From: Trichobilharzia szidati
Lineage: Eukaryota > Platyhelminthes > Trematoda > Strigeidida > Schistosomatidae
DNA: 64,000 nucleotides
Assembly (NCBI GenBank): GCA_944472155.2
Contig: OX235271.1
Coordinates: 125,121,329-125,185,328 of the forward strand
Direction of reading: 5' to 3'
Positions 54,901-62,390 of the stretch are shown one piece after another. The notes below the pieces were generated by a model, which was not told the origin of the DNA, searched no databases, and saw nothing but the letters and a program-made list of their open reading frames with translations. Every line of letters starts with the position of its first letter. Position 1 is the stretch's first letter. Made by a program: the position numbers and the translations under genes.

Positions 54901-54926
54901 CTTTTCCACAGATTTGGTCTTCATTA
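33375..54926 (-). CDS. Nicotinic acetylcholine receptor-type Cys-loop channel subunit, anion-type pore (8 exons)
   Basis: Pentameric ligand-gated ion channel subunit at the neuromuscular or neuronal membrane. Exons from 5' to 3' on the minus strand: 54733-54926, 53243-53352, 46051-46186, 44044-44431, 41627-41713, 36732-36850, 34009-34068 and 33375-33926. All are GT-AG with consistent phases (547 codons plus stop). The 110-nt exon is the size conserved in this family. The Cys-loop has two cysteines 13 residues apart (C..FPFDSQMC). M1 is FYVIILVIPCIWLSS; the pre-M2 motif PESPAKMMLG has Pro-Ala instead of Gly-Glu, the change associated with chloride selectivity. M2, M3, a loop and M4 (LLFFICITTILIAVIVL) follow. 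No YxCC pair, so it is a non-alpha-like subunit. The signal-peptide exon was not found. Confidence 0.93.
34009..34068 (-). CDS. Receptor exon: start of M3-M4 loop
   Basis: Twenty codons, IVIEGIGRLTLVRQRIRLPD. Acceptor ACTCTTACAG; donor CCAGAT|GTAAAG chosen because only this 82-nt intron restores the frame to the M4 exon. Confidence 0.75.
34069..36731 (-). other. Receptor intron between M3 and post-M3 exons
   Basis: Contains the 163-bp repeat copy 2 at 35636-35798. The rest is AT-rich with nothing recognised. Confidence 0.5.
35636..35798. repeat. 163-bp dispersed repeat, copy 2
   Basis: Second copy, in the intron between the M3 and post-M3 exons of the receptor gene. See copy 1. Confidence 0.85.
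36732..36850 (-). CDS. Receptor exon: M3
   Basis: 119 nt encoding VFYCLNMIMITLSTFLTTLV, then IHLYFRGDRKG and LLFLRR. Acceptor CACCTTTCAG, donor CGTCGT|GTAAGT, phase 0 at its end. Confidence 0.93.
37595..40530 (-). mobile_element. RTE-like non-LTR retrotransposon with deleted endonuclease
   Basis: Lies in the receptor intron between the M2 and M3 exons, in the same orientation as the gene. The 3' end is a TAAA/AAAT tandem (37595-37614). The RT frame covers 37800-40136. The 5' side (40140-40530) is GC-richer leader-like sequence, with only the last part of the endonuclease present. The 5' boundary is approximate. Confidence 0.85.
37800..40136 (-). pseudogene. RTE-like endonuclease/reverse transcriptase, nearly intact
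   Basis: The frame is readable from about 40136: TQIYHIAVSFRWRGCIQD, then DSDHALVCDKF (the SDH of the endonuclease C-terminus), then RT with KRHKAPGPDKLPPALFKDGG, AGFRSGRGCIDHVFTLRQL, VFLDIRAAFDSLDRTVLWN, GVRQGCPISPFLFNFAIDD and LEYAEDIVLL. The catalytic YADD box reads YAED. A single TGA at 38073-38075 interrupts WLGHVL(R)MSPQRLP, consistent with a CGA to TGA transition. After it the frame continues to DFLLSSIPDDS. It is otherwise open for about 650 codons, so the copy is young but inactive as it stands. Confidence 0.85.
40531..41626 (-). other. Receptor intron segment upstream of the RTE-like element
   Basis: Slightly more GC-rich than typical intron up to about 41150, perhaps element leader or an older repeat. 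No gene recognised. Confidence 0.4.
41627..41713 (-). CDS. Receptor exon: M2 pore helix
   Basis: 87 nt encoding VNIFVAFFVLLLLLAES and TPSAVKNFPLI. Acceptor ATTCGACAG, donor CTAATAG|GTAAGT. Confidence 0.93.
42478..42690 (-). mobile_element. tRNA-headed SINE with RTE-like 3' end
   Basis: On the minus strand a tRNA-like head with B box GGGGTTCGAGCCCC is followed by a unique body and the 3' end GAAGCCCTATATTCCACTCG, then an ATAATAATAATAAT tail. The 3' end matches the RTE terminus at 61210-61245. Confidence 0.7.
42660..42850 (+). mobile_element. Second tRNA-like SINE family, head to head with the previous one
   Basis: From GGACTCTCGCCGACCATGCA on, the plus strand matches the reverse complement of 50742-50930. 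Shared body: GGCTACAAATATCACATGC and TTGTACCAAAAATACTG, ending near AATCAAGCTATAAT. Confidence 0.65.
44044..44431 (-). CDS. Receptor exon: Cys-loop end, loop C, M1 and M2 entry
   Basis: Starts MCMLEFGSLTYD, has the second Cys-loop cysteine, no vicinal Cys pair in the loop C region, M1 and then LPPESPAKMMLG. Acceptor TCAACATAG, donor CTCG|GTAGGT, phase 1 at its end. The Pro-Ala-Lys at the cytoplasmic end of M2 is discussed under findings. Confidence 0.95.
44432..46050 (-). other. Receptor intron
   Basis: AT-rich, with a TA microsatellite at 45664-45691. No mobile element recognised. Confidence 0.5.
45664..45691. repeat. TA microsatellite
   Basis: About 14 TA units. Confidence 0.95.
46051..46186 (-). 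CDS. Receptor exon: start of Cys-loop
   Basis: Encodes ADERIREHRVARAVVSSNGE, then ILWVPQALFKSTCEVEI and FPFDSQ. Acceptor GAATTTAG, donor TCTCAA|GTAAGT. Contains the first Cys of the Cys-loop. Confidence 0.95.
46187..48830 (-). other. Receptor intron, nothing recognised
   Basis: 2.6 kb of AT-rich sequence with no coding signal or known repeat seen. Confidence 0.45.
48838..49017 (-). mobile_element. SMalpha-type retroposon with hammerhead motif
   Basis: On the minus strand: AGTGGCTCAATGATATACGA (A-box-like), GGGTTCAAATCCC (B box), then the hammerhead core CTGAAGAGTCCC...GGACGAAAC and a GGTTTTCCAACGG stretch. This tRNA-like promoter plus ribozyme layout is that of the schistosome SMalpha family. 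It lies in the long receptor intron. Ends are approximate. Confidence 0.8.
48891..48945 (-). ncRNA. Hammerhead ribozyme motif (SMalpha), core conserved
   Basis: Self-cleaving RNA motif. Conserved core CUGANGA (here CUGAAGA, variable position A), stem II GUCC/GGAC with a 7-nt loop, GAAA, a two-base-pair stem III with loop AGAU, cleavage triplet GUC, and stem I beginning CUG/CAG. The very short stem III is the form described for retroposon and PLE hammerheads. Confidence 0.75.
49150..49268 (+). mobile_element. SMalpha-type retroposon, inverted second copy
   Basis: Inverted relative to 48850-48960: GGGTGCATACTGCTGAAGAG, then TCAGGTTTTCCAATGG and TCAGCTCATGATGA. About 85% like the first copy by eye. 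Its 5' tRNA-like part is less clear. Confidence 0.75.
49176..49231 (+). ncRNA. Degenerate hammerhead motif (second SMalpha copy)
   Basis: Same core, CUGAAGAG...GAAAC with cleavage triplet GUC, but stem II is GUCC/GAAC with a C-A mismatch and stem I starts with only two pairs before a mismatch. Probably weakened. Confidence 0.6.
49777..49800. repeat. TA microsatellite
   Basis: Twelve TA units. Confidence 0.9.
50742..50930 (-). mobile_element. tRNA-like SINE inserted in the left arm of an inverted repeat
   Basis: On the minus strand: GTGCGTCGGTGGCATAGCAG (A-box-like TGGCATAGCAG), GGGGTTCTATCCCC (B box), then GGGCTACAAATATCGCATGC and TTGTACCAAAAATACGG. Same family as 42660-42850. Inverted-repeat sequence is found on both sides of it (50706-50741 and from 50931). 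Confidence 0.7.
50931..51334. repeat. Left arm of a 404-bp inverted repeat
   Basis: Reverse complement of 51938-52341 with only a few mismatches. Contains a GT microsatellite (50953-50970). Beyond the SINE, 50706-50741 is also similar to the reverse complement of about 52350-52400. Confidence 0.93.
51335..51960 (-). pseudogene. PLE reverse-transcriptase fragment between the inverted arms
   Basis: On the minus strand from 51960: TLRGKSAGIVIMDRKDYIDK (PLE N-terminal RT motif), LPKIHKSGLPMRPILDMAGS, LSLDVCSFFTDVPLNEIVYF (first catalytic Asp) and TSYLKELILRCTLNVQFFLK, stopping at GDGV just before the GSPLGP motif, exactly where the left arm begins at 51334. Several stops are present in the upstream part. 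Confidence 0.8.
51938..52341. repeat. Right arm of a 404-bp inverted repeat
   Basis: Partner of 50931-51334, exactly the same length. At its left end, on the minus strand, it flows directly into PLE reverse-transcriptase coding sequence, so this arm is the original and the left one the duplicate. Confidence 0.93.
53243..53352 (-). CDS. Receptor exon: 110-nt ligand-binding domain exon
   Basis: Encodes KWNDSLLRWNESEYG, then FPSQIWTPDIKLNN. Acceptor TTTTCCAG, donor AACTT|GTAAGT. The 110-nt length and sequence match the conserved nAChR exon. Confidence 0.95.
53860..54070 (-). mobile_element. tRNA-headed SINE, degenerate copy
   Basis: Minus-strand copy of the SINE at 42478-42690 and 19538/24103. 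The plus strand shows GAGGATCAAACCCCGACG, the element head next to CAAACAAGGCGAG, and GGAGCTTCAAGCGTTTTGA near the 3' end. It lies in the receptor intron between the first two exons. Confidence 0.65.
54733..54926 (-). CDS. Receptor exon: N-terminal ligand-binding domain
   Basis: Encodes EKDLIRMLLNWYERFG, then VDVRYGLQLFQILDLDENKQ and TNCWCMH, which joins KWND of the next exon as in the family pattern TNVWLxxxWND. Acceptor TTGAACAG|TA, donor CAT|GTGAAC (weak but phase-correct). Preceding exons, including the signal peptide, must lie above 54927. Confidence 0.85.
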
Positions 54927-55529
54927 CTGTTCAATGCACATAAAGACAAAGTGTTTCATATTTAAAAGTCATCTAGTGAGATTACTTCTAAAAATTATTT
55001 TTAAATTAAGAAATTAATTGTATTTTTGTGATACAACGGAAAAAGTACTTCATATTTAACTAAAAAAGACTACTTCTACTTAAATCCGTGGATTTTTTAG
55101 GCTTTACCGTTTGTCATGTAACAACCTGGAAGATATATGCTGCATATCGATGTGTAAGTATGCAAGCTGTTTCCATCATATACCTGTGCAGTTGTTAGAC
55201 CAAATAAAAACACGACAGATCAAGGGATTTATACACTTCCAAAGTGAAGGATTGCAAAAAATAAAGTTAAATAAAGTCAGGACAATAATGTTAACCAGTT
55301 AGTATTTCAAACCATGCTATATGTGTCAGCTACAAAAATTCAGAGGAAAATAGATCAGAGTGAAATAGCCTGTGGTGGAGTAAACAACTGAGGAGATTCC
55401 AACTACTTATAAACTAATGATTTGGTAGCATAGCTGAAAATACCTTTTAGATGTACAGCACTTTTCCATTAGCAAAAGGCTGACTGTGAAAGTTAACAGA
55501 TACTTCAGAAACAAAACTAGAAATTCTAG

Positions 55530-55930
55530 TAAATGCATATGTACAAATGTCAAAGTAAAAGACCAGTTTCAATTAGGTTAACGGAATCTAAGCTAAGATA
55601 AAAAAATCTAGGAAGAAGATCAGCATTCACACCCAGCCATACAATAGGATGATCCAAAGTAACAGTCCTGAAATCTTATATAACAGTATGAAGAGAGAGA
55701 GAGATTAGTAATATAAACTTTGTTCTTTGAATCAGGTGACAATGCATCCAACAAAAGTGGTGCAGTACCTCTCCAGTAAATCTGAAAGATTCTTCTATCC
55801 CTATAATAAGTGGAAAACATGAACTAGAACTATAAGAAGCAAGTCTCAAAGTTGTGGATCTATGTCTAGGATTACGAACAGTAAATACTGTATGAAACTT
55901 CATTTAGTAAATAATAATATTTCGTCGTTT
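55530..55930 (+). pseudogene. Degenerate PLE 3' end (GIY-YIG C-terminal part)
   Basis: The plus strand resembles 5560-5860 of the fold-back PLE: CACACCCAGCCATACAATAG, then AGAGAGATTAGTAATATAAA and a tail GTCTCAAAGTTGTGGATC. Heavily mutated. Confidence 0.65.
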
Positions 55931-58900
55931 GATCTATCCACTAAAAGGATTAATATAGCATTCTAGTAAACGTACAAACGAATTCCGTCATCAGAAAATC
56001 AGTAAATTAAGTGGAGACGAAGCAGTTTTGGTCTCATATATGACACTATCGCTCATACCATTTCTGGATAATAATCACATCACTAACAAGTAAATGATTG
56101 ACAAGTTTATCGTGAATGTTCGGCGAACAAATATCTAGAGTAACAAGTTTGTGTATAACCAGTGAACTGGCAAAAAGCTGAATCACCAGATTCAATGATT
56201 CTTATGCTTTAGAAGCCTTTAGACAAATAAATGGTAGTAGTGAAATAAATAATATTCAAAATGTCACCAACAAAGTGCTAACCCCAGCCTGACTACTGCA
56301 AGTTGGTGTCACTGTCTATGACTATTATACAATAAAGTTTATTTCAGTTTTAACTCTATGCTTCATTGTCATTTAAGCTAAGTAATACAGTCACAATGAC
56401 ATCCCAGTTACATTTTGTGGAAACAAACTCAGTCTGTTAGCATACTCTATTAGTAATTAAACTTGCTTATTAAAACACTCACCAAGCATTCCCATCAAGC
56501 ACAAAAGAGAAATTCACACTCTTAGTATGATATTATAAAGTGCCATTTATATAGAACCGTCATGACGGTGTAGAAATATATGTTCAATTTTTACTTCATA
56601 TACGAAGTTTTAAGTTACCGATTATGTTTTTTTAAAATTTCCATCTTCATCAAAACAGATTTTCACTTTATGTTCAACAACTAACATAAAAAATATATCA
56701 ATTGCGACTAAAGGATATTTCTGTTCTCGATCCTTCTTATAAGATCCCATCTATTTAAGAAAAATACAAGTATCTTAGGTCATCTGAATATTACCAGGTG
56801 ATGCAAGGATTTAAGACGATTCTGCTGGATAATTGTTGTTAGTGAAGTGGATATAAATTTTCATTTCATCATAATAACTGAAATTTTTAAAATGATGATG
56901 ACATGAAATTCCCAAAATAAATCTCTTAGTCTTCATAGATTATTCATGGTTTTAACAGCACATCTAAAGTAACTCACATAGGTTTTTGATGAAATCAGCT
57001 GACAACAAGCATAATTCTCATTGAAAGGCTTGTCAGTGACACTGGATGCTGTCTACACTTCTAAACAGACTTATCATGCAGAGTGAATTACAAAGTCGAA
57101 TAAAATTTACCGAAAATGGTCCACATTCACCTATTTATAGCAATCAAACATGGATAATTTCGCAAAAATAAACAAAATGCATGAAAAAGCTCACTTTTTA
57201 AACATGGTTTTAGCCGTAAACTTCATGAAGTACTGTCTCTACAGTCAGGGTCATCAAAAAGACTCTCATTCCATTCGTAGTAAATTTCTAAAGGAGCACT
57301 TCATTTTCAAGGTAATTCTGTAGATGCTATTGAGAAGAACATAAAGGCCTTACAAATGTGTCATCCAGCTGAAAGAACATAACCACACCAATAAAATAGT
57401 TTTTAGCTGCAGATCTCTGCTGTCACCGTACTTAATAATCTAACCAGTTATTGATTAATGGCGGTTAGTTAGAATTTCACAATAAAGGAAAGGAAATTTT
57501 GACGGTTAGTTGTCATCTAAGTCAGCAGTATCAGGCCAGTAAGGGTACTAACTTATAGTAATTTCATAATGAGGTAGAAACAAATACCTTTTGCTGGCTC
57601 AATAAAGACAACAGAATTGTAATTTCAGTGAATACATGCATAACTTCTAACCCACTTCAAGAAATAAAAACATTGATTTGTTATAGGAAACCATAACGTT
57701 CTGAGCCATGTAGTAAGAAAAATTCGAAATGTGTAAAAATGAGAATGAGTTCAGAGGAGATTTGAATGGACTAAAAAATAGGCTGACTTCGTCTTGATCA
57801 ACAGATTTTGATTAACACACTGTGCATAAAATAGTTATATTGTTTATCAGTGCTCATTAGTTGTACGGCAGATCCCTTTTCAATGCTCACTGGATTTATC
57901 ATTGAGAGATAAATGCTTTAATCCAAGGGTTGGCAAGAGTTTTACCAAAGATGAAAATACATCTTATTGATGAAGGCCAATATGCGAGAAAACCTAGGTT
58001 CATAGCATACTGTCCGCTCATTTCTTGTATCTAACTCATCTTTAACTACAACATAGGATTACTGACTTAAGCTACTCTTTCAACTTCTGAAAGATTACGG
58101 ACATGTAATTCTGCTTATTTCCAAAATTCCGTGAACATTGTATATCTGAGTACCATTGTTCTTTCTGTTAACTTTATTTCTTTCATATACTTACATTTAT
58201 AGGTTTCTTTAGTTTTTCACATGTGACGCTTTTTCCCAACAGTTTGTAATCAGTTAAACACGGTTAGCATCGTTTGGAGTTTCCTTTAGGAGCTTTCTAA
58301 TTTTACGGTCTATAGGTAAGGTGATAATTGCAAAAATTAATTGTCATTTTTAGAAATACTCAGAGATTCACGGAAATCTATTCCCTTGATGTGATACCCC
58401 AAAATGATCTGTTGACAGATGATACAATTTCAACCACCAACATTATGTGGATTTTATGCCTCTGGATATTCGGTTTATGCACCCAGTATGGTGGCAACAT
58501 TTATAACTAACTCACGTGACAAAGATAGACAAGTGTATTTAACAAACCTAGTTGCTTTTTGTAGTAATTGATGACTCTTCCCTACAGACTCACAAAATAC
58601 ATGCTAGTTGGTAAATCATATTTTCTCTTGCGTGAACTGTTTTGGTGATAAACTGTAATGTGAATACTTTTTTTAGCTTTTGATACTGAACGCACTAGAC
58701 CTGTTTACGAAAAACTACAAGTTCTACGGAGATTTTTTGTAGACATAGTGTGATACAGAAAAGTATACGCATATGCACTTAAAAGGAGCAGAAATGGAAT
58801 GACGTCAAACATTAAGATAATAGTTAGCTCTGGGCATAATTTTAAAAATTCTAGCTTGAATAAATTACCACGCATAAGTAGTATTTTAAGATTACTAGTC

Positions 58901-59575
58901 TGCCTTGCTTTACTTAGTTTTGTTTCCAATAAATCGATTCATGTCTTTTTAATTAACCCAGAGTGTACTGTTTCTTTTCCACTGAACCAATAAGCCGTAA
59001 AATCTCTCTAGTCTCCTTTTTAATAGCATAACTGAATGCATTTGAAAGGAACTGAAATCATATTTGTCTAAAGGTTAAACGGTCTTCTTCTGTGTGTAGG
59101 GATAAATTTTGAGAAAATACCAAAGACTGAAACATAGACAAAAGTTCTCTGGCTTCACTCCGAAGCGAATGTGAATCTTTATTTCCAGTGGTTTGAGGTT
59201 CAATTCAGCCTTCAGCCTTATAACGTGAACTTGCAAATACTTTGAGGGTACTCGTGGAATAATTTTATGCTTGTTAGAATTAGATTTGTTAGAAACTGAA
59301 GTGTTACCAAAAACGTTTACATCCTCTCTATTGATTACTTATTTTTTGTGAATCTGGGGCTGATTTGCATAACCATTGTACTACAAAGAATTAAACCTCA
59401 CCTAGTTTACTAGTTCGCTAGTTTTCTAGCGGATCCTAAGCCCGGGGAAAGAGGGAAGTTTGAGAGTTAATCTAGCGACCCTACATAAGAAAATCAATCC
59501 TGTTACTATAAAATCTTCAAGGCATAAGAAAGACATAAGAAACGAACTTATTGTGAGTCGGTATCGGAGAGACGG
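55931..59575. other. AT-rich sequence, nothing recognised
   Basis: Probably upstream flank or first intron of the receptor gene. A missing signal-peptide exon could lie here on the minus strand but none could be supported. Confidence 0.4.
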
Positions 59576-59579
59576 AATG

Positions 59580-61196
59580 ACGCTGGCTGGTAAGAGCCTT
59601 CGGGAAGCCAGTCAAACGATGTGAAAGTAAAATTAGCATTAGAACGCGGAATGTTAGTACAAAGTACTAATCGAGGAACACTACCCCGGCAGCCAAAGAA
59701 ATGAGAAGATATAGCATAGAAAGCCTAGAAATCTGTGACAGTAGATGAAATGAATGTGAAGCCTCCAAATTGTTAACTGAAAAGTCAGTAATCTACTCCA
59801 GTCACCGAAACAACAACTAAGAGGACGATGACTATCAGGACGTTACCAACAGTAACTAAATCAGAGAAGTGAGTGCTAAACTGGGAGTAGACAGTAGAGA
59901 GTCCATCATGGGTTGAGAGGCTCTCGGTGAAATGAATGAGAAGGAGGAACTATTCGCAGATTTCTGTGCCTTCAGTGATTTGGTGATTGGAGGCAGCTTA
60001 TACAAGCCCAAGAACATAAAAAAGATGGATACCCCAAAACTCAGGTAGACTTCATCTCAATATCAGAAAAGTAGGGACTAGTCTGTCGTACACGAAGTCG
60101 GGAAGTGGGGCAGATGTGGGCTCAGACCATCATCTAGTTCACGAAACCTTCAACGTGAAGCTAAAATCTTTCAAAAAAAGTGGAGACAGGCCACAGTTCA
60201 AGTTCAACACTCAGAAGCTGAAGGAAAAACTACAAGAGATACCTTCACTACAGATCAGATTAGAACAAAGTCAGAGACAAACTAAGTGGCATCACTGAGG
60301 AAACCTGTGTGGAAGAACATTGGAACTCTCGGAAGTTGGTGTTCAAGGGAACGTGCGAGACCATTTTAAGGAGAAAGAAAAGACAAGACAAAGAATGGCT
60401 CTCAAGGGACTCCTACCTGGAGCTAATCGAGGAGAGGAGGATGGTGAAAGAGAAGATGACTCAATGCAGAGATGCACAATAGGGGGAGAGAAGGTGAGTT
60501 CAATGTAAACTGCATTGAATAAAGAAGTGGAGAAGACTGCTAGGAAAGACGAAAGAAAATTCTACGACAAACTGTCAACTGAAGCCAAACAGACAGGCCA
60601 CAAATAGAAGACACCCCAGGATATTATATCAGATAACCAGGTCTCTATCAGGGAGGAGATCAATTCAGATGATGAAACCAATAAAAGGTGGTCAGGGGAA
60701 ACTAATTAATAAAGACGGCAAACAACGAAAACAGTGCGCTGACCGCTTTAAAGGATCTAGAATCGACCACCATCTGCGCAACCCGTCCAGAAACAACAGC
60801 ATCAACCATAGGCCTGCCAGTGAATACCAGTCCTTCAACAGAAGCGGGAGTTTTGAAAGTCATAAAGTTACTGGAAGCCGAAAAGACAGCAGAATAGGAC
60901 GGAATTACCCCAGAAGCACGGAATATGGACCTTACGAATCATCATCGAACTGAGTTTGAATGGCAGTCGGACCTCCACTTCAGTTTTATTGACTTCAAAA
61001 AGGCCTTCGACAGACAGTGTTGACCGAGAAGTAATTTGAAAACTGCTCCAATACTATGGAGTACACCGCCACTAACCTCTATTAAAATCATTAACAGCTA
61101 CATGGCAATGCCACGTGTCAGATGATCCACAACGGGAAACTCAGTGGGGCGTTCGAAGTGAAGACAGGATTAAAACAAGTCTGACTGTCTATTATC
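59580..61196 (+). pseudogene. Old RTE (SR2-like) copy, plus strand, interrupted at 61196
   Basis: The translation shows EALGEMNEKEELFADFCAFS, DLVIGGSLYKPKNI, GSDHHLVHETFNVKLKSF (endonuclease GSDH), FKFNTQKLKEKL and FSFIDFKKAFD. These match the better-preserved minus-strand copy at 61.2-64 kb. It has many stops and indels. It ends abruptly after the segment equivalent to NTGVRQG, where the younger copy starts, so its 3' half should lie beyond the window. Confidence 0.8.
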
Positions 61197-61207
61197 GCCA
61201 ATTATTA

Positions 61208-62390
61208 TTATTGTTCCCTTGGGTTCCTAGTGGAACATAGGGCTTCAACTGCACGTCTCCACTTGCTTCTGTCTTCTGCTGTACTTTTCACTTGCGTCCA
61301 TGTTATTCCATACTGTTTCATCTCCTCCTCACACGATCTCCTCCATGTCACCCTTGGACGTCCCACTACTCACCGCTTCCCCTTCGGGTTCCACTCAAGC
61401 ACTGCCCTGACGCGCGATGTCACTCAACGGCCTCCTCAGCGAGTGTCCAATCCATCTCCACTTTCTCCTGCATATTTGTTGGGCGATTGGTTCCTGTTTC
61501 GTTTGTTCCCATAGCTTCTTGTTTGTGATTCTTTCTGGCCATCTAATCTTCAGTATGGAGCGAAGACAGTTGTTGATAAAGGTCTGCAACCTGTTGAAAA
61601 TATTCTTGGTGACTCGCCAAGTTTCTGATCCGTAAAGCAAAATTGACTTCATGTTTGTATTGAAAATCCGAATTTTGTTGTTGATGCTGAGTGACGAAGA
61701 TTTCCAGATTGGTTTCAGGTTGATGAATGTGTTTCTCGCCTTCCCGATTCTCGATTTGACATCCTCGTCCGTTCCTCCTGTGGTTGAGACAATGCTCCCT
61801 AGATAAGTGAAAGAAGTAACCTCTTTCAAATCCCTCCCGTTGATGGTGATTGGCGCTGGATGTTGCTGCTGTTGTTGGTTGGTTATTTTCATGACCTCCG
61901 TCTTGTCTATGTTCACCTGGAGTCCTGTCTTTGCTGCTTCTTCGACCAGTTTGTCGGTTTTCGCTTGTTAGTCTTCGATTGTGTGTGCCATCAAACATAA
62001 ATCATCCACGCGCGAAATCCAGGTTTTCTAGGTTCTTCACGTCGGTCCAGGATAGCCCTGTCTTCTCGTTTCCCACTGTCTGATGCATAATCCAGTCCAC
62101 CACAATTAGGAATATCATTGGTGATAATAAGCACCCTTGTCTGACTCCTGTGTTTACTCGAAACGCCACGCTGAGTTTTCCGTTGTGGATCACTTGACAT
62201 GTGCCGTTGTCGTACAGCTGTTGAATAAGGTTGATGAATATTTGGGGTACGCCGTAGTACTCGAGTAGTTTCCAAATTACTTCTCGGTCAACGCTGTCGA
62301 AGGCCTTCTCAAAGTCTATGAAGGAAGTTGAGGTAGAGGTTTGATTGCCATTCCATGCTTTGTTCGATGATAATGCGTAGAGTTGCAATT
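61208..62390 (-). pseudogene. RTE reverse transcriptase, C-terminal part, broken
   Basis: Continues as FIDFEKAFDSVDREVIWKLL, NTGVRQGCLLSPMIF and LENLDFA. At about 62010-62025 the catalytic F-A-D-D box is broken by four extra bases. A TAA follows after HTIED, then LQVNIDKTEVMKITN, TSFTYLGSIVSTTGGTDEDV, ILLYGSETWRVTKN and WRWIGHSLRR. A frameshift near 61400 and a TGA after NPKGKR come next, then WRRAVEALCSTRNPREQ and a stop at 61208-61210. At least five separate lesions. Confidence 0.85.

Noticed and set aside
58328..58510. Signal-peptide-like frame (WILCLWIFGLCTQYG)
   Set aside because: Considered as the missing first exon of the receptor, but it is on the wrong strand and has no partner gene.
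61395..61998. Frame MFDGTHNRRLTSENRQTG on the minus strand
   Set aside because: Shadow frame created by the four extra bases in the FADD box; the real RT frame continues beside it.
31505..62320. 4-bp duplications as restriction fill-in cloning artefacts
   Set aside because: CAGT and CTTC are not palindromic overhangs, so fill-in of a restriction end does not explain them.
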